Assembly (NCBI GenBank): GCA_025936205.1
Contig: JAICTU010000056.1
Coordinates: forward strand, 1-26,186
Length of the DNA: 26,186 bases
Reading direction: 5' to 3'
DNA from: Polyangiaceae bacterium
GTDB taxonomy: Bacteria > Myxococcota > Polyangia > Polyangiales > Polyangiaceae
Below, in pieces: positions 16,069 through 22,854 of the stretch. Each line of letters opens with the position of its first letter. Positions within the stretch are counted from its first letter, which is position 1. The translations under genes were made by a program, and so were the position numbers. Below the pieces are notes generated by a model. The model was not told where the DNA came from. It worked only from the letters and a program-made list of their open reading frames with translations, and did not search any database.

Positions 16069-17826
16069 TCAGGCTCTGCCGACTGGCTTCACCCGGCGGG
16101 CGAAGACGCGCGCCGGCAAGGTATTCAGGACCTCCCGGGCGCGCACGCCCCCGCGCCGCGCCATCGTGACGCCATACTGCAGCACGCCGAAGCCACCCGT
16201 GGAGTGCGCGTCCACTGAGATGACGAAAGGAATCGAGCGTTCGCGCGCCGCCGGGATCCATGCCGGTGGCAGGTCGAGGCGGTGTGGATCGGCGTTGATT
16301 TCGATCGCTCCAGGGGACTGCGACAGGATGTCGAGGACAGAGAGCAGGTCGCAATCGATCGCCTCGCGATGATTGAGGATCCGCCCCAGGGGGTGCCCCC
16401 AGATCTTGAACAACGGTAAAGACATGGCGCGCGCCAGCCGCTGCGACATCGTTTGTCGGTCCGCGCGATGGCGCGCGTGGATGCTGGCGATCACGACATC
16501 GAATTGCTCCAGCACGGCGTCGGGATAGTCGAGCTGACCGTCGGCGAGAATATCGACCTCGGTGCCGCGCAGGATCTGAATCTCGACTGCCTCGCGAGCG
16601 GCACTGATTTCATCCCACTGCTGATGCAAGCGGCTGAGCGGCACTCCGTGCGCATATTGGGCGCTCATGGAGTGATCGGTGATGGTGATGTACTGCATGC
16701 CGAGCGCCTGGGCCGTCAGCGCCATCTCCAGGACACTGTTCTGGCCGTCAGAATGGTTGGTGTGGCAGTGGACCATGCCCACAATGTCCTGGATCTGAAT
16801 CAGATCGTCGAAGCTGCCGTGTTCGGCTTGCTGGATCTCATCGCGGCCCTGCCGCAGCTCTGGTGGCACCCAGTGCAGGCCCAGGCTCTCGTACAGCTCC
16901 CGCTCGCTGGAGAAGGGCCTCGGTGGCAGCGCCGCGCGGCCCGCAGCAGCCGAGTCGGCAGCCTGGATGCCAAAGCCGCGGCGCTCGGCGCGACGGAGCA
17001 ACGCCTCCACATGGCGGGCGGAGCCGGTGGTCTCGACCAGCGTGTTGCCCCAGCCCGTCTGCACGCCATGCAGGCAGATCGGCACTCCTGCCGTCGAGTA
17101 CGCCACACCCTCCGAGAAGTCGACCCGAGCGACCTGGCTCTGGCGCTCGAGCTGGCGTAATGCTCCGCACACATCGCTGCGCACGGCGAGCTCGATCTCC
17201 TCCACAGTCTCCTCGCCGCGCCGTAGCGCCCCGACGCAGTGCACGTCGTCCGGCCCCAGACGCAGCGCGGACTGCATGTCGGACGCCAGCTCGAGCGCCG
17301 CAGATAGAATCAACGAGGGCCGTCCCTCGCCCTGATCGCCCACAGCCCGTTCACACGCCAGCAGCAGGCGCTGCTCCGTCTTTTCGCCGAAGCCGCGCAC
17401 TTCGCGCACCCGTCCGGCGGCACACGCGGCTTGCAACTGAGAGACCGAGCTGATTCCAAGCGCGTGGCTCAGCGCCCGGATGCGGCTCAGGGTCATCCCG
17501 GGGATTTTTGCGAGCTCGACCGCCCCTGCCGGGTACTCGTCGCGCAGCCGCTCCAGGTACTCCGAAGTGCCCTGGCGCCACAGCTCCTCAATCTGCCGTG
17601 CCAGGGCAGGCCCGATCCCAGACAACCTGGGCAATTCGCCCTGCTCGACCAGGCGCCCGAGCTCCGGACCCAGAGTCCTGACGATCCGCGCGGCCTGCTC
17701 ATAGGCTCGAACTCTGAATCTGTCGCGGCCTCCGAGCTGGAGGAGGGTCGCTAAGTCCTCCAGTGAGCGCGCGACGTGACGAGCATCGACTCGGCCTCCA
17801 TCTGCGCGCCCTGAGCCATTGTTCAC
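16069..17826 (-). CDS. polX: PolX-like protein with intact PHP domain and altered polymerase site
   Basis: A 585-residue protein with the bacterial PolX layout: an N-terminal 8-kDa-like domain with helix-hairpin-helix motifs (LPRLSGIGPALARQIEEL, KIPGMTLSRI, VRGFGEKT), a family X palm, and a C-terminal PHP metallophosphoesterase. The PHP metal ligands are all there: HCHTNHSDG (353-361), TDHS (384-387), Glu423, His450, GHPLGR (477-482) and DAH (539-541). The palm motif reads GALRRGEETVEEIELAV, with Glu210 and Glu212 where family X has two catalytic Asp, and the third Asp (in VDLRVV) is Cys251 in PICLHGV. Polymerase activity is therefore doubtful while 3'-5' exonuclease or AP-endonuclease-type activity should remain. 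GTG 17826 is the only plausible start, with a weak ribosome binding site, 21 bp after the SDR stop. Confidence 0.9.
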   Translation of the reverse strand: MNNGSGRADGGRVDARHVARSLEDLATLLQLGGRDRFRVRAYEQAARIVRTLGPELGRLVEQGELPRLSGIGPALARQIEELWRQGTSEYLERLRDEYPAGAVELAKIPGMTLSRIRALSHALGISSVSQLQAACAAGRVREVRGFGEKTEQRLLLACERAVGDQGEGRPSLILSAALELASDMQSALRLGPDDVHCVGALRRGEETVEEIELAVRSDVCGALRQLERQSQVARVDFSEGVAYSTAGVPICLHGVQTGWGNTLVETTGSARHVEALLRRAERRGFGIQAADSAAAGRAALPPRPFSSERELYESLGLHWVPPELRQGRDEIQQAEHGSFDDLIQIQDIVGMVHCHTNHSDGQNSVLEMALTAQALGMQYITITDHSMSAQYAHGVPLSRLHQQWDEISAAREAVEIQILRGTEVDILADGQLDYPDAVLEQFDVVIASIHARHRADRQTMSQRLARAMSLPLFKIWGHPLGRILNHREAIDCDLLSVLDILSQSPGAIEINADPHRLDLPPAWIPAARERSIPFVISVDAHSTGGFGVLQYGVTMARRGGVRAREVLNTLPARVFARRVKPVGRA

Positions 17827-17847
17827 GACAACCCAGCGAATGCGGTG

Positions 17848-18636
17848 CTATTCCGCGGCTGTGCCGGGAGCCGCCATCTTGCGGTGCTGCTCCGCCATCG
17901 CGCCCGAGGGCATGATGTGCGACATCGCTGCCCGCAGCTTGTTCTGCCAACCGGCAATCACGTCTGCGTCACCCTTTTGCATGGCGTCGAAACCCATCTT
18001 CGCCACCTCTGCCGCGGACATCTTCTTCTCGGTGCCTACTTTCGTGTCCATCATGTCGGCGCGCTCGAAAAACTCCGTCTCCGTGGCTCCCGGCATCAGA
18101 CAGGTCACCGTGACCCCGAGGTCCTTGACCTCGGCGCGCAGCGCGAAGGCGAACGAATCGAGAAAGGCCTTGGTGCCGTTGTACACGGCCTGGTACGTGC
18201 CGGGCATGAAGCCCGCGATCGAGCCCACGATCAGAATCCGCCCGCTGCGACGATCGCGCATGCTCTTGCCGACTCGGTGGACCAGATCCACCGTACCGGA
18301 GACATTCGTATCGATCACCCGCCGGATGTCGCCGAAGTCCTGATCCAAAAAGGCGCGACCCAGGCCACGCCCCGCGTTGGCGAGCAGCGCTGCCACAGGG
18401 CGGCCCCGGATCGCCGCGTACAGCTGATCGACACCCTGAGGCGTTGAAAGATCTGCCTGCACGGCCTCGACGCTCGTCGAAGCGCCACGGAGCTGCTGGG
18501 CCGCTGCTTCGATCTGCGGTTCGTCGGCAGCAATCAGCAAGTCGTATCCGTTTTGCGCGCAACACTTCGCCAACTCCAGGCCGATGCCGGTGGAGGCGCC
18601 CGTGACGATGGCCAGAGGACGATCTCGAGTCTCCAT
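17848..18636 (-). CDS. Short-chain dehydrogenase/reductase (classical SDR)
   Basis: A 262-residue NAD(P)-dependent oxidoreductase. It has TGASTGIG (12-19) for cofactor binding, NAG (87-89), catalytic Ser139 in VGSIAGF, and Tyr152/Lys156 in YNGTK. The C-terminal half continues PGATETEFFERADM, typical of the DltE/YqjQ-like group of cytoplasmic SDRs. The substrate cannot be inferred. ATG 18636 is preceded by GGGAG seven bases upstream. It is the first gene of a probable three-gene minus-strand unit with the PolX-like and PQ-loop genes, and is divergent from the small membrane protein gene across a 255-bp gap. Confidence 0.92.
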   Translation of the reverse strand: METRDRPLAIVTGASTGIGLELAKCCAQNGYDLLIAADEPQIEAAAQQLRGASTSVEAVQADLSTPQGVDQLYAAIRGRPVAALLANAGRGLGRAFLDQDFGDIRRVIDTNVSGTVDLVHRVGKSMRDRRSGRILIVGSIAGFMPGTYQAVYNGTKAFLDSFAFALRAEVKDLGVTVTCLMPGATETEFFERADMMDTKVGTEKKMSAAEVAKMGFDAMQKGDADVIAGWQNKLRAAMSHIMPSGAMAEQHRKMAAPGTAAE

Positions 18637-18792
18637 TGCACTGCTCCCGTTGAATGAGCCCTAGACTGGGAAGGGTAAGTGGGGAGCAAGTCACATGCCG
18701 AAGCTTACAAAGTCTCCTGCGCGGGCGTTTCGCGAGGCGCTCGAACGCCTAACGTGGCGAATCCAGACAGCCGGGGCCGCGTTGTTGCCCCC

Positions 18793-18806
18793 GGGGCAGC
18801 TGCCCC
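18793..18806. promoter_or_regulatory. 14-bp perfect palindrome in divergent promoter region
   Basis: GGGGCAGCTGCCCC is a perfect inverted repeat, immediately preceded by CCCC, which makes an overlapping CCCCGGGG palindrome (18789-18796). It lies in the gap between the SDR gene and the small membrane protein gene, about 85 bp before the latter. It could be an operator for a dimeric regulator that serves both directions. GC-rich palindromes also arise by chance in such DNA, so this is tentative. Confidence 0.3.
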
Positions 18807-18891
18807 ACCTCGCGTCGCTTTGCCGCGCAACTGCGGCCGCGAGTAGCCGGATCGACAGGGATGCCCTACGCGACACTTCAGGAGAGCTGAC

Positions 18892-19287
18892 ATGGACAAG
18901 CACCCGGATCGGGCGTATTGGGAGAACCAGGCCACCGATGCCCGACTGAGGCTCGAACGTCGGCTGCGCGCATTGTTCGAGCGGCGGCGCTACTGGACGG
19001 CGGCGGCAAACCGTGTGGCACACCCGCGCACGATGCCCCTTCTGGTGGCTGCGCTGGGACTCACCGCGATCGCCCTGATCGCGCAGCGCATGCAGCGGCG
19101 GCGGCGGCATGGGCCGAGGATTCCGGAAGTTCTCGCGCTGCTGCGCTCGCAGCCGGTCTCCGAAAAGGGATTCTTGCGGCAGACTCTGGAGAAGACGGCC
19201 CGTTCGTTGCTCAGCGACGCCGGTCGCCAGCTGGGCCGGCGCGGTGTACGACAGCTGCTCTATCGGTCCGGCGAACCCCGCAACTAG
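18892..19287 (+). CDS. Small single-span membrane protein, unknown function
   Basis: A 131-residue protein I do not recognise. Residues 1-46 are highly charged (DARLRLERRLRALFERRR) and probably helical. A single hydrophobic segment, MPLLVAALGLTAIALIAQ, spans about 48-65, followed by the strongly basic RMQRRRRHG, which predicts an N-out/C-in orientation by the positive-inside rule, or a membrane-associated amphipathic form. The C-terminal third is basic and soluble. It has one of the best ribosome binding sites in the window: AGGAGA, seven bases before ATG. The gene ends four bases before the convergent mntH stop. Its setting beside stress and metal genes hints at an envelope stress role, no more than that. 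Confidence 0.65.
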   Translation: MDKHPDRAYWENQATDARLRLERRLRALFERRRYWTAAANRVAHPRTMPLLVAALGLTAIALIAQRMQRRRRHGPRIPEVLALLRSQPVSEKGFLRQTLEKTARSLLSDAGRQLGRRGVRQLLYRSGEPRN

Positions 19288-19291
19288 CTAA

Positions 19292-20710
19292 CTAGCGCGA
19301 TGGTGCCACCGGCGCGGAAAGGCCGCTCGAGCGCGGCCCGGCACTCGCCGTGCGCACCGTCCGCAATGGGGCGCAGGCGGTCCATACCAGCAGTCCAACG
19401 GCGCCGGCCGCAAACAACACACCGAGAGCCGCCGCAGCGGGCGAGACATCGCGGAGCTGCCGCAGGATGGACGCCACGAGCGCGGCGTTGGCACAGATCA
19501 CAGCGGCCGCGGCGAGCGCAGCAAGCCAGCGGATCGGCGCCGGGCTGACGCGCTCGCCCATGATGGCTGCAGAACCTGTAAAGCGCAACAAGGGCACGAT
19601 CGCGAACGGCAGCTGCAGGCTCAATACGACCTGGCTCGCCACGAGCAGCGGCATGGTGCCCCGCTCGCCGACGAGCGATAGCACCAGTACGGCGGGGAGC
19701 ACCGCGACTCCGCGAGTCAGGAGCCGCCGCCACACCGGCGCCAGGCGCAAGCGCAGGAAGCCGTCCATCACGATTTGACCCGCCAGTGTGCCCGTGATGC
19801 TCGAGCTCTGTCCCGAGCAGAGCAACGCCACAGCGAACACCAAGGCCGCCACGCTGGTGCCGATCACGGGTGTGAGCAACTGGTGCGCCGTCTGCAGGTC
19901 CGCGACTTCGAGGCCGCGGGCATGAAACGCGGCCGCCGCCACCACCAGAATCGCGACATTCAGGAGCAAGGCCAGCCCGAGCGCCGAGGCGGTGCTCCAT
20001 GCGCCACGGCGCAGCAATCGCGTCTCCGCCGCCCGGCCATGGCCGCGGCTGGGAGGTACGATCGCGGAGTGCAGGTACAGGTTGTGCGGCATGATGGTAG
20101 CGCCGAGAATCCCCACCGCAACATACAGGCTGGCGCCGTCCAACCGCGGCCGCAGCCCACCCGCGAACGCGCCCCAATCCGGCTGCGACAGCGCAACCTG
20201 CAAGCCCAGGCACAACGCGATCATGGTCACCAGCGCCGCGACCAGCAGCTCAATCCCGGCCATGCCCCGGCGTTGCAGCACCAGGATCAGCAAGACGTCG
20301 GAAACCGTGATCAGTGCGCCCACCAGCAGCGGAATGCCGAACAGCAATTTGAGGGCGACCGCGCTGCCGAGCACCTCTGCCAGGTCACAAGCCACGATCG
20401 CCAGCTCTGCCAGCAGCCAGAGCGGCAGCAGCAGCGGGCGCGGCAGGTACCGTCGACAACCTGCCGCCAGATCGAGCCCCGTGACTACCCCCAGGCGCAG
20501 GCTCAAGGTCTGCAAGAGCGTGGCAATCAACCCGCTCGCGACCAGCACCCAGAGCAGTTGATAGCCAAAACGAGACCCCCCCTCCAGATCCGTGGCCCAG
20601 TTGCCTGGATCCACATAGCCCACGCTGACCAGCGCGGCCGCACCCAGCAGCGAGAGGCGAGCGCGCCCCCTCGGGACTCGCCCGGCGCTCGCCTCCAGCG
20701 CCGCGCTCAA
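19292..20710 (-). CDS. mntH: Nramp-family divalent metal (Mn2+/Fe2+) transporter, MntH-like
   Basis: A 472-residue inner-membrane transporter with about eleven hydrophobic helices that imports Mn2+ or Fe2+ with protons. The family metal site is intact: DPGN (34-37) in helix 1 and MPHN (207-210) in helix 6, followed by LYLHS. It begins at TTG 20710, whose TTGA overlaps the stop of the manganese catalase gene; its translation is probably coupled to that gene. The next in-frame candidates are much further in. The C-terminal tail (last 25 or so residues, Ser/Pro/Arg-rich) is longer than usual. Placing a manganese importer directly behind a manganese enzyme suggests metal supply for the catalase. 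Confidence 0.92.
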   Translation of the reverse strand: MSAALEASAGRVPRGRARLSLLGAAALVSVGYVDPGNWATDLEGGSRFGYQLLWVLVASGLIATLLQTLSLRLGVVTGLDLAAGCRRYLPRPLLLPLWLLAELAIVACDLAEVLGSAVALKLLFGIPLLVGALITVSDVLLILVLQRRGMAGIELLVAALVTMIALCLGLQVALSQPDWGAFAGGLRPRLDGASLYVAVGILGATIMPHNLYLHSAIVPPSRGHGRAAETRLLRRGAWSTASALGLALLLNVAILVVAAAAFHARGLEVADLQTAHQLLTPVIGTSVAALVFAVALLCSGQSSSITGTLAGQIVMDGFLRLRLAPVWRRLLTRGVAVLPAVLVLSLVGERGTMPLLVASQVVLSLQLPFAIVPLLRFTGSAAIMGERVSPAPIRWLAALAAAAVICANAALVASILRQLRDVSPAAAALGVLFAAGAVGLLVWTACAPLRTVRTASAGPRSSGLSAPVAPSR

Positions 20711-21615
20711 CTCGGTCGCCTCGTCTTCATCGTCGAGCCAGCGCCCGGGCCAGCTCCGAGATCGGCGCCCGTCAGCGGCACCTCCGTCCGGTTCGAAGCC
20801 AACCGCGCGCTGCGCGTGCGCAGCGCAGCTGCTTCGTCGGTCTTCAATTCGACACTGGCGCTACCGTCTCGGCCGTCGACTGCATACTGCTGCTCTCGTT
20901 TGGTTACAACTTGCCAACCGTTTCCGGCGTTCCATGGGCCCGTCTCATCCCCTTCACCCTGCGACATGTTGAAGTACGTGTCAGTGAAGCGCTCATCACC
21001 CGGCAAGACGCCGGGCGGAAAGTTCGGAGTGATGGAATACAGCGCCTTCTCGAACGACTTCTGGTGGGCGATCTCCCTGGTCATCAAAAAGCCGAGCGCC
21101 TCGCGCACGCCCGGATCCGTCGTGACCTGCATCAGGCGCTCGTAGATGATCTTGGCGCGCGCTTCGGCGGCGATGTTGGAACGCAGATCACAGGTCGGGT
21201 CACCGATGCTGTCGATGTACGCAGCCGTCCACGGCACGCCCGCCGAGTTGATCAGGGCCGGGCCGCCGCCGTACAAAAGCTGAGTGCAGTGGCTATCATT
21301 TCCGCCGCCGCTGATGGTCCGATACATATCTGCTTGCTCATCGACGCTCTCGGAGAGCAGGCCCTTGTTGCCCTTGTTCAACATGGCCACGATGGTGCCG
21401 ATCACCTCGAGGTGGCTGAGCTCCTCGGTCGCGATGTCATGGAGCATGTCCTTGCGCCCGGGATCGTCCTCCGCCAGCGCCTGAGTGAAGTAGCGCATCG
21501 CAGCGGCCAGCTCACCTTGAGGTCCGCCGAACTGCTCCAGCATGAGGTTTGCGAGCCCGGGGTTCGTCTCGGACACGTGGACTGTGTACTGCAATCGCTT
21601 GTTGTGCATGAACAT
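20707..21615 (-). CDS. Manganese (non-haem) catalase
   Basis: A 302-residue di-manganese catalase that converts hydrogen peroxide to water and oxygen in the cytoplasm. Ligands expected from Lactobacillus plantarum catalase are present: Glu35 (in GELAAAMRY), Glu65 and His68 (EELSH), Glu151 (AAEARAK) and His184 (REIAHQ). The TQLLYGGGPALINSAGVPWT segment and the NMSQGEGDETGPWNAG stretch are characteristic. ATG 21615 (MFMHNKRLQY) fits the family N-terminus and has GGAGAG about ten bases upstream; the longer frame to 21687 is not needed. The last 40 or so residues form a low-complexity Ala/Arg/Gly tail. It leads a two-gene unit with mntH. Confidence 0.95.
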   Translation of the reverse strand: MFMHNKRLQYTVHVSETNPGLANLMLEQFGGPQGELAAAMRYFTQALAEDDPGRKDMLHDIATEELSHLEVIGTIVAMLNKGNKGLLSESVDEQADMYRTISGGGNDSHCTQLLYGGGPALINSAGVPWTAAYIDSIGDPTCDLRSNIAAEARAKIIYERLMQVTTDPGVREALGFLMTREIAHQKSFEKALYSITPNFPPGVLPGDERFTDTYFNMSQGEGDETGPWNAGNGWQVVTKREQQYAVDGRDGSASVELKTDEAAALRTRSARLASNRTEVPLTGADLGAGPGAGSTMKTRRPS

Positions 21616-21675
21616 GACTGGTCTGCTCTCCGTTCTGTCGAGGTTTCGAGGTTCGAATGAAGGGTGGCTACCGAG

Positions 21676-21691
21676 TGCAAGAATCAAACCC
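21676..21691 (-). promoter_or_regulatory. Possible sigma54-like promoter for the catalase gene
   Basis: The minus strand reads GGGTTTGATTCTTGCA: a perfect TTGCA at -12 and GG ten bases upstream of the GC, but only three of seven -24 positions agree. It would give a 50-nt leader. It lies back to back with the better site serving the CBS gene. Weak on its own. Confidence 0.2.
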
Positions 21692-21799
21692 TGTCCACCA
21701 CCTCTTAAAAAGGCAGGGCTCCCTCAGCCGTGGCTGTTGCCGCGACGGCGAATGCGAGCGCTCAATGGAAAGGTCACACGCGGGACCGACTGCCTCGTT

Positions 21800-21819
21800 G
21801 GGGCGGGTGTGTGCGCCCC
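21800..21819. repeat. Inverted repeat, possible activator site for the CBS promoter
   Basis: GGGGCG and CGCCCC form a perfect six-base inverted repeat with an eight-base spacer. An eight-base direct repeat TGTGCGCC starts inside it (21810-21817) and recurs at 21841-21848, 31 bp (about three helical turns) away. The inverted repeat is centred about 75 bp upstream of the start predicted from the sigma54-like site, a usual distance for an enhancer-binding protein. Confidence 0.3.
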
Positions 21820-21858
21820 ATTTGTGCCCTGTTTCGCTGCTGTGCGCCTCTGCCGCGC

Positions 21859-21874
21859 AGGCACGATTGCTGCA
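21859..21874 (+). promoter_or_regulatory. Sigma54-like -24/-12 promoter for the CBS-domain gene
   Basis: AGGCACGATTGCTGCA matches ten of twelve conserved positions of TGGCACG-N4-TTGCA; GG (21860-21861) and GC (21872-21873) are exactly ten bases apart. Transcription would start near 21885, leaving a leader of about 29 nt that contains the AGGAG of the CBS gene. Position, spacing and sequence all fit. Confidence 0.5.
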
Positions 21875-21913
21875 CGTTGCTCTGACAACGCCCCGTTTGT
21901 CCCAGGAGCAACG

Positions 21914-22360
21914 ATGCAAGTTCAGGAGCTGATGACGCCCTCCGTGAAGACAATCGACTCCACCGCTACCGTGCTCGAAGCGGCGGAGATCATGCGCGAT
22001 CAGGACGTGGGCGCACTGCCCGTTGCGGATGCAGGGCGGCCCATCGGCATGTTGACTGACCGTGACATCGTGGTCCGTGCGCTCGCGGACTATCGCGATC
22101 CGGGCCAGACCCGCGTGCGCGACATCATCACGCCGCGCCTGAGCACCGTCTACAACGACCAGGACGTCACGGAGGCCGCCGATGTGATGGCGCGGGACCA
22201 AGTGCGCCGCTTGCTGGTGCTGGATCGGCAGCAGGCACCGGTGGGCATTCTGTCGCTGGGTGACATCGGCAAGATTCAGTCGGTGTCGTCGGAAGGAGCG
22301 AAAGCCCTGCAAGGCACTTCCGAGCCACACCGCCAGGCCCAGCAGGGGAGCAAGCCTTAG
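21914..22360 (+). CDS. Tandem CBS-domain protein
   Basis: A 148-residue soluble protein of two CBS domains, resembling the stand-alone hypoxia/stress proteins such as mycobacterial Hrp1. CBS1 runs about 7-60 (MTPSVKTIDSTATVLEAAEI ... IGMLTDRDIVVRAL) and CBS2 about 72-125 (ITPRLSTVYNDQDVTEAADV ... VGILSLGDIGK). CBS pairs bind adenosine nucleotides and act as energy sensors; no catalytic domain is attached. The start is ATG 21914, six bases after AGGAG, and the frame runs open far upstream to 21542 without any similarity. The C-terminal 20 residues are Gln/Ser-rich and disordered-looking. The remnant YetF-like gene begins eight bases after the stop. Confidence 0.92.
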   Translation: MQVQELMTPSVKTIDSTATVLEAAEIMRDQDVGALPVADAGRPIGMLTDRDIVVRALADYRDPGQTRVRDIITPRLSTVYNDQDVTEAADVMARDQVRRLLVLDRQQAPVGILSLGDIGKIQSVSSEGAKALQGTSEPHRQAQQGSKP

Positions 22361-22368
22361 CACGACCC

Positions 22369-22676
22369 GTGCAGCCCAAAGCCTACTCAGCGCTTGATTG
22401 GAAGCGCATTCTGATCGGCGCCGCGCCGCTCGGACTCGCGCTCGAGGTGCTGGTCCGCATGGCGGTCGCCTACTCCCTGCTGGTGGTTCTCGTGCTCCTG
22501 CTCGGTATGCGCATGAGCGGCCAGGTCGCGACGCTGGAGCTGGGGTGATGATCCTACTCGGAGCGATCGCGTCCGGCGCGTTGCAGGTAGCCAAGCTCTG
22601 CCTGCTGCCAGCCGCTGACCTGATGCTGCCGGTCCTCGCGCTGCAGCGCGGCCTCGCCTCGGCGGGCGTACGCTGA
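22369..22676 (+). pseudogene. YetF/DUF421 membrane protein, frameshifted and truncated
   Basis: From GTG 22369 the frame reads SALDWKRILIGAAPLGLALE, a hydrophobic stretch and LLGMRMSGQVATLELG, the N-terminal transmembrane part of YetF/DUF421 proteins, then hits TGA (22546-22548). The continuation VMILLGAIASGALQ ... LPVLALQRGLASAGVR follows in the -1 frame from 22545 and ends at TGA 22674-22676. One missing G in the run GGGG (22542-22545) would restore the frame. Even joined, the product is about 103 residues and lacks the C-terminal cytoplasmic DUF421 domain. I judge it a decayed gene; a sequencing error or a -1 slip explains the frameshift but not the missing domain. It lies in line with the CBS gene. 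Confidence 0.75.
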
Positions 22677-22806
22677 TTGCGCATCGCGAGCTCCGAGCGA
22701 GGGCGTCATCTGACCGCGCTGCGCAAAAAAGGCATCTCCCGTGATGTGGCACCTGTGGCCATGTAAGCGAGCTGACAATGACACATGGCGCTTGCCAGCG
22801 CTGTGG

Positions 22807-22825
22807 CGCCGTCGCCTGGACGGCG
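22807..22825 (+). other. Hairpin in the leader of treZ
   Basis: CGCCGTC and GACGGCG form a perfect seven-base-pair, GC-rich stem with a GCCTG loop, 29 bases before the treZ start. No T-run follows, so it is not a normal intrinsic terminator. It could stabilise the message or affect initiation. The rest of the 178-bp gap before treZ shows no clear promoter. Confidence 0.3.
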
Positions 22826-22854
22826 GCGATTGAACCCGAGGGAAGAGTTTCTCC

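Noticed and set aside
18695..18949. 84-codon + strand frame with an acceptable GGGGAG eight bases before ATG
   Set aside because: It overlaps the better-supported gene at 18892 by 58 bp in another frame, contains the palindrome, and its second half looks non-coding. Possible leader peptide, but unsupported.
19775..21145. 456-codon + strand frame opposite mntH and the catalase
   Set aside because: Gln/Arg-rich antisense shadow of two strongly supported genes, with no family similarity.
21690..21717. CCCTG/CAGGG inverted repeat between catalase and CBS genes
   Set aside because: Five-base arms with an 18-base spacer are expected by chance at this GC content.
22671..22731. TTGCGCA ... TGCGCAA inverted repeat followed by an A-run, as a terminator
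   Set aside because: The arms are over 40 bases apart and the tract after the stem is A, not T, on the transcribed strand; not a credible intrinsic terminator.
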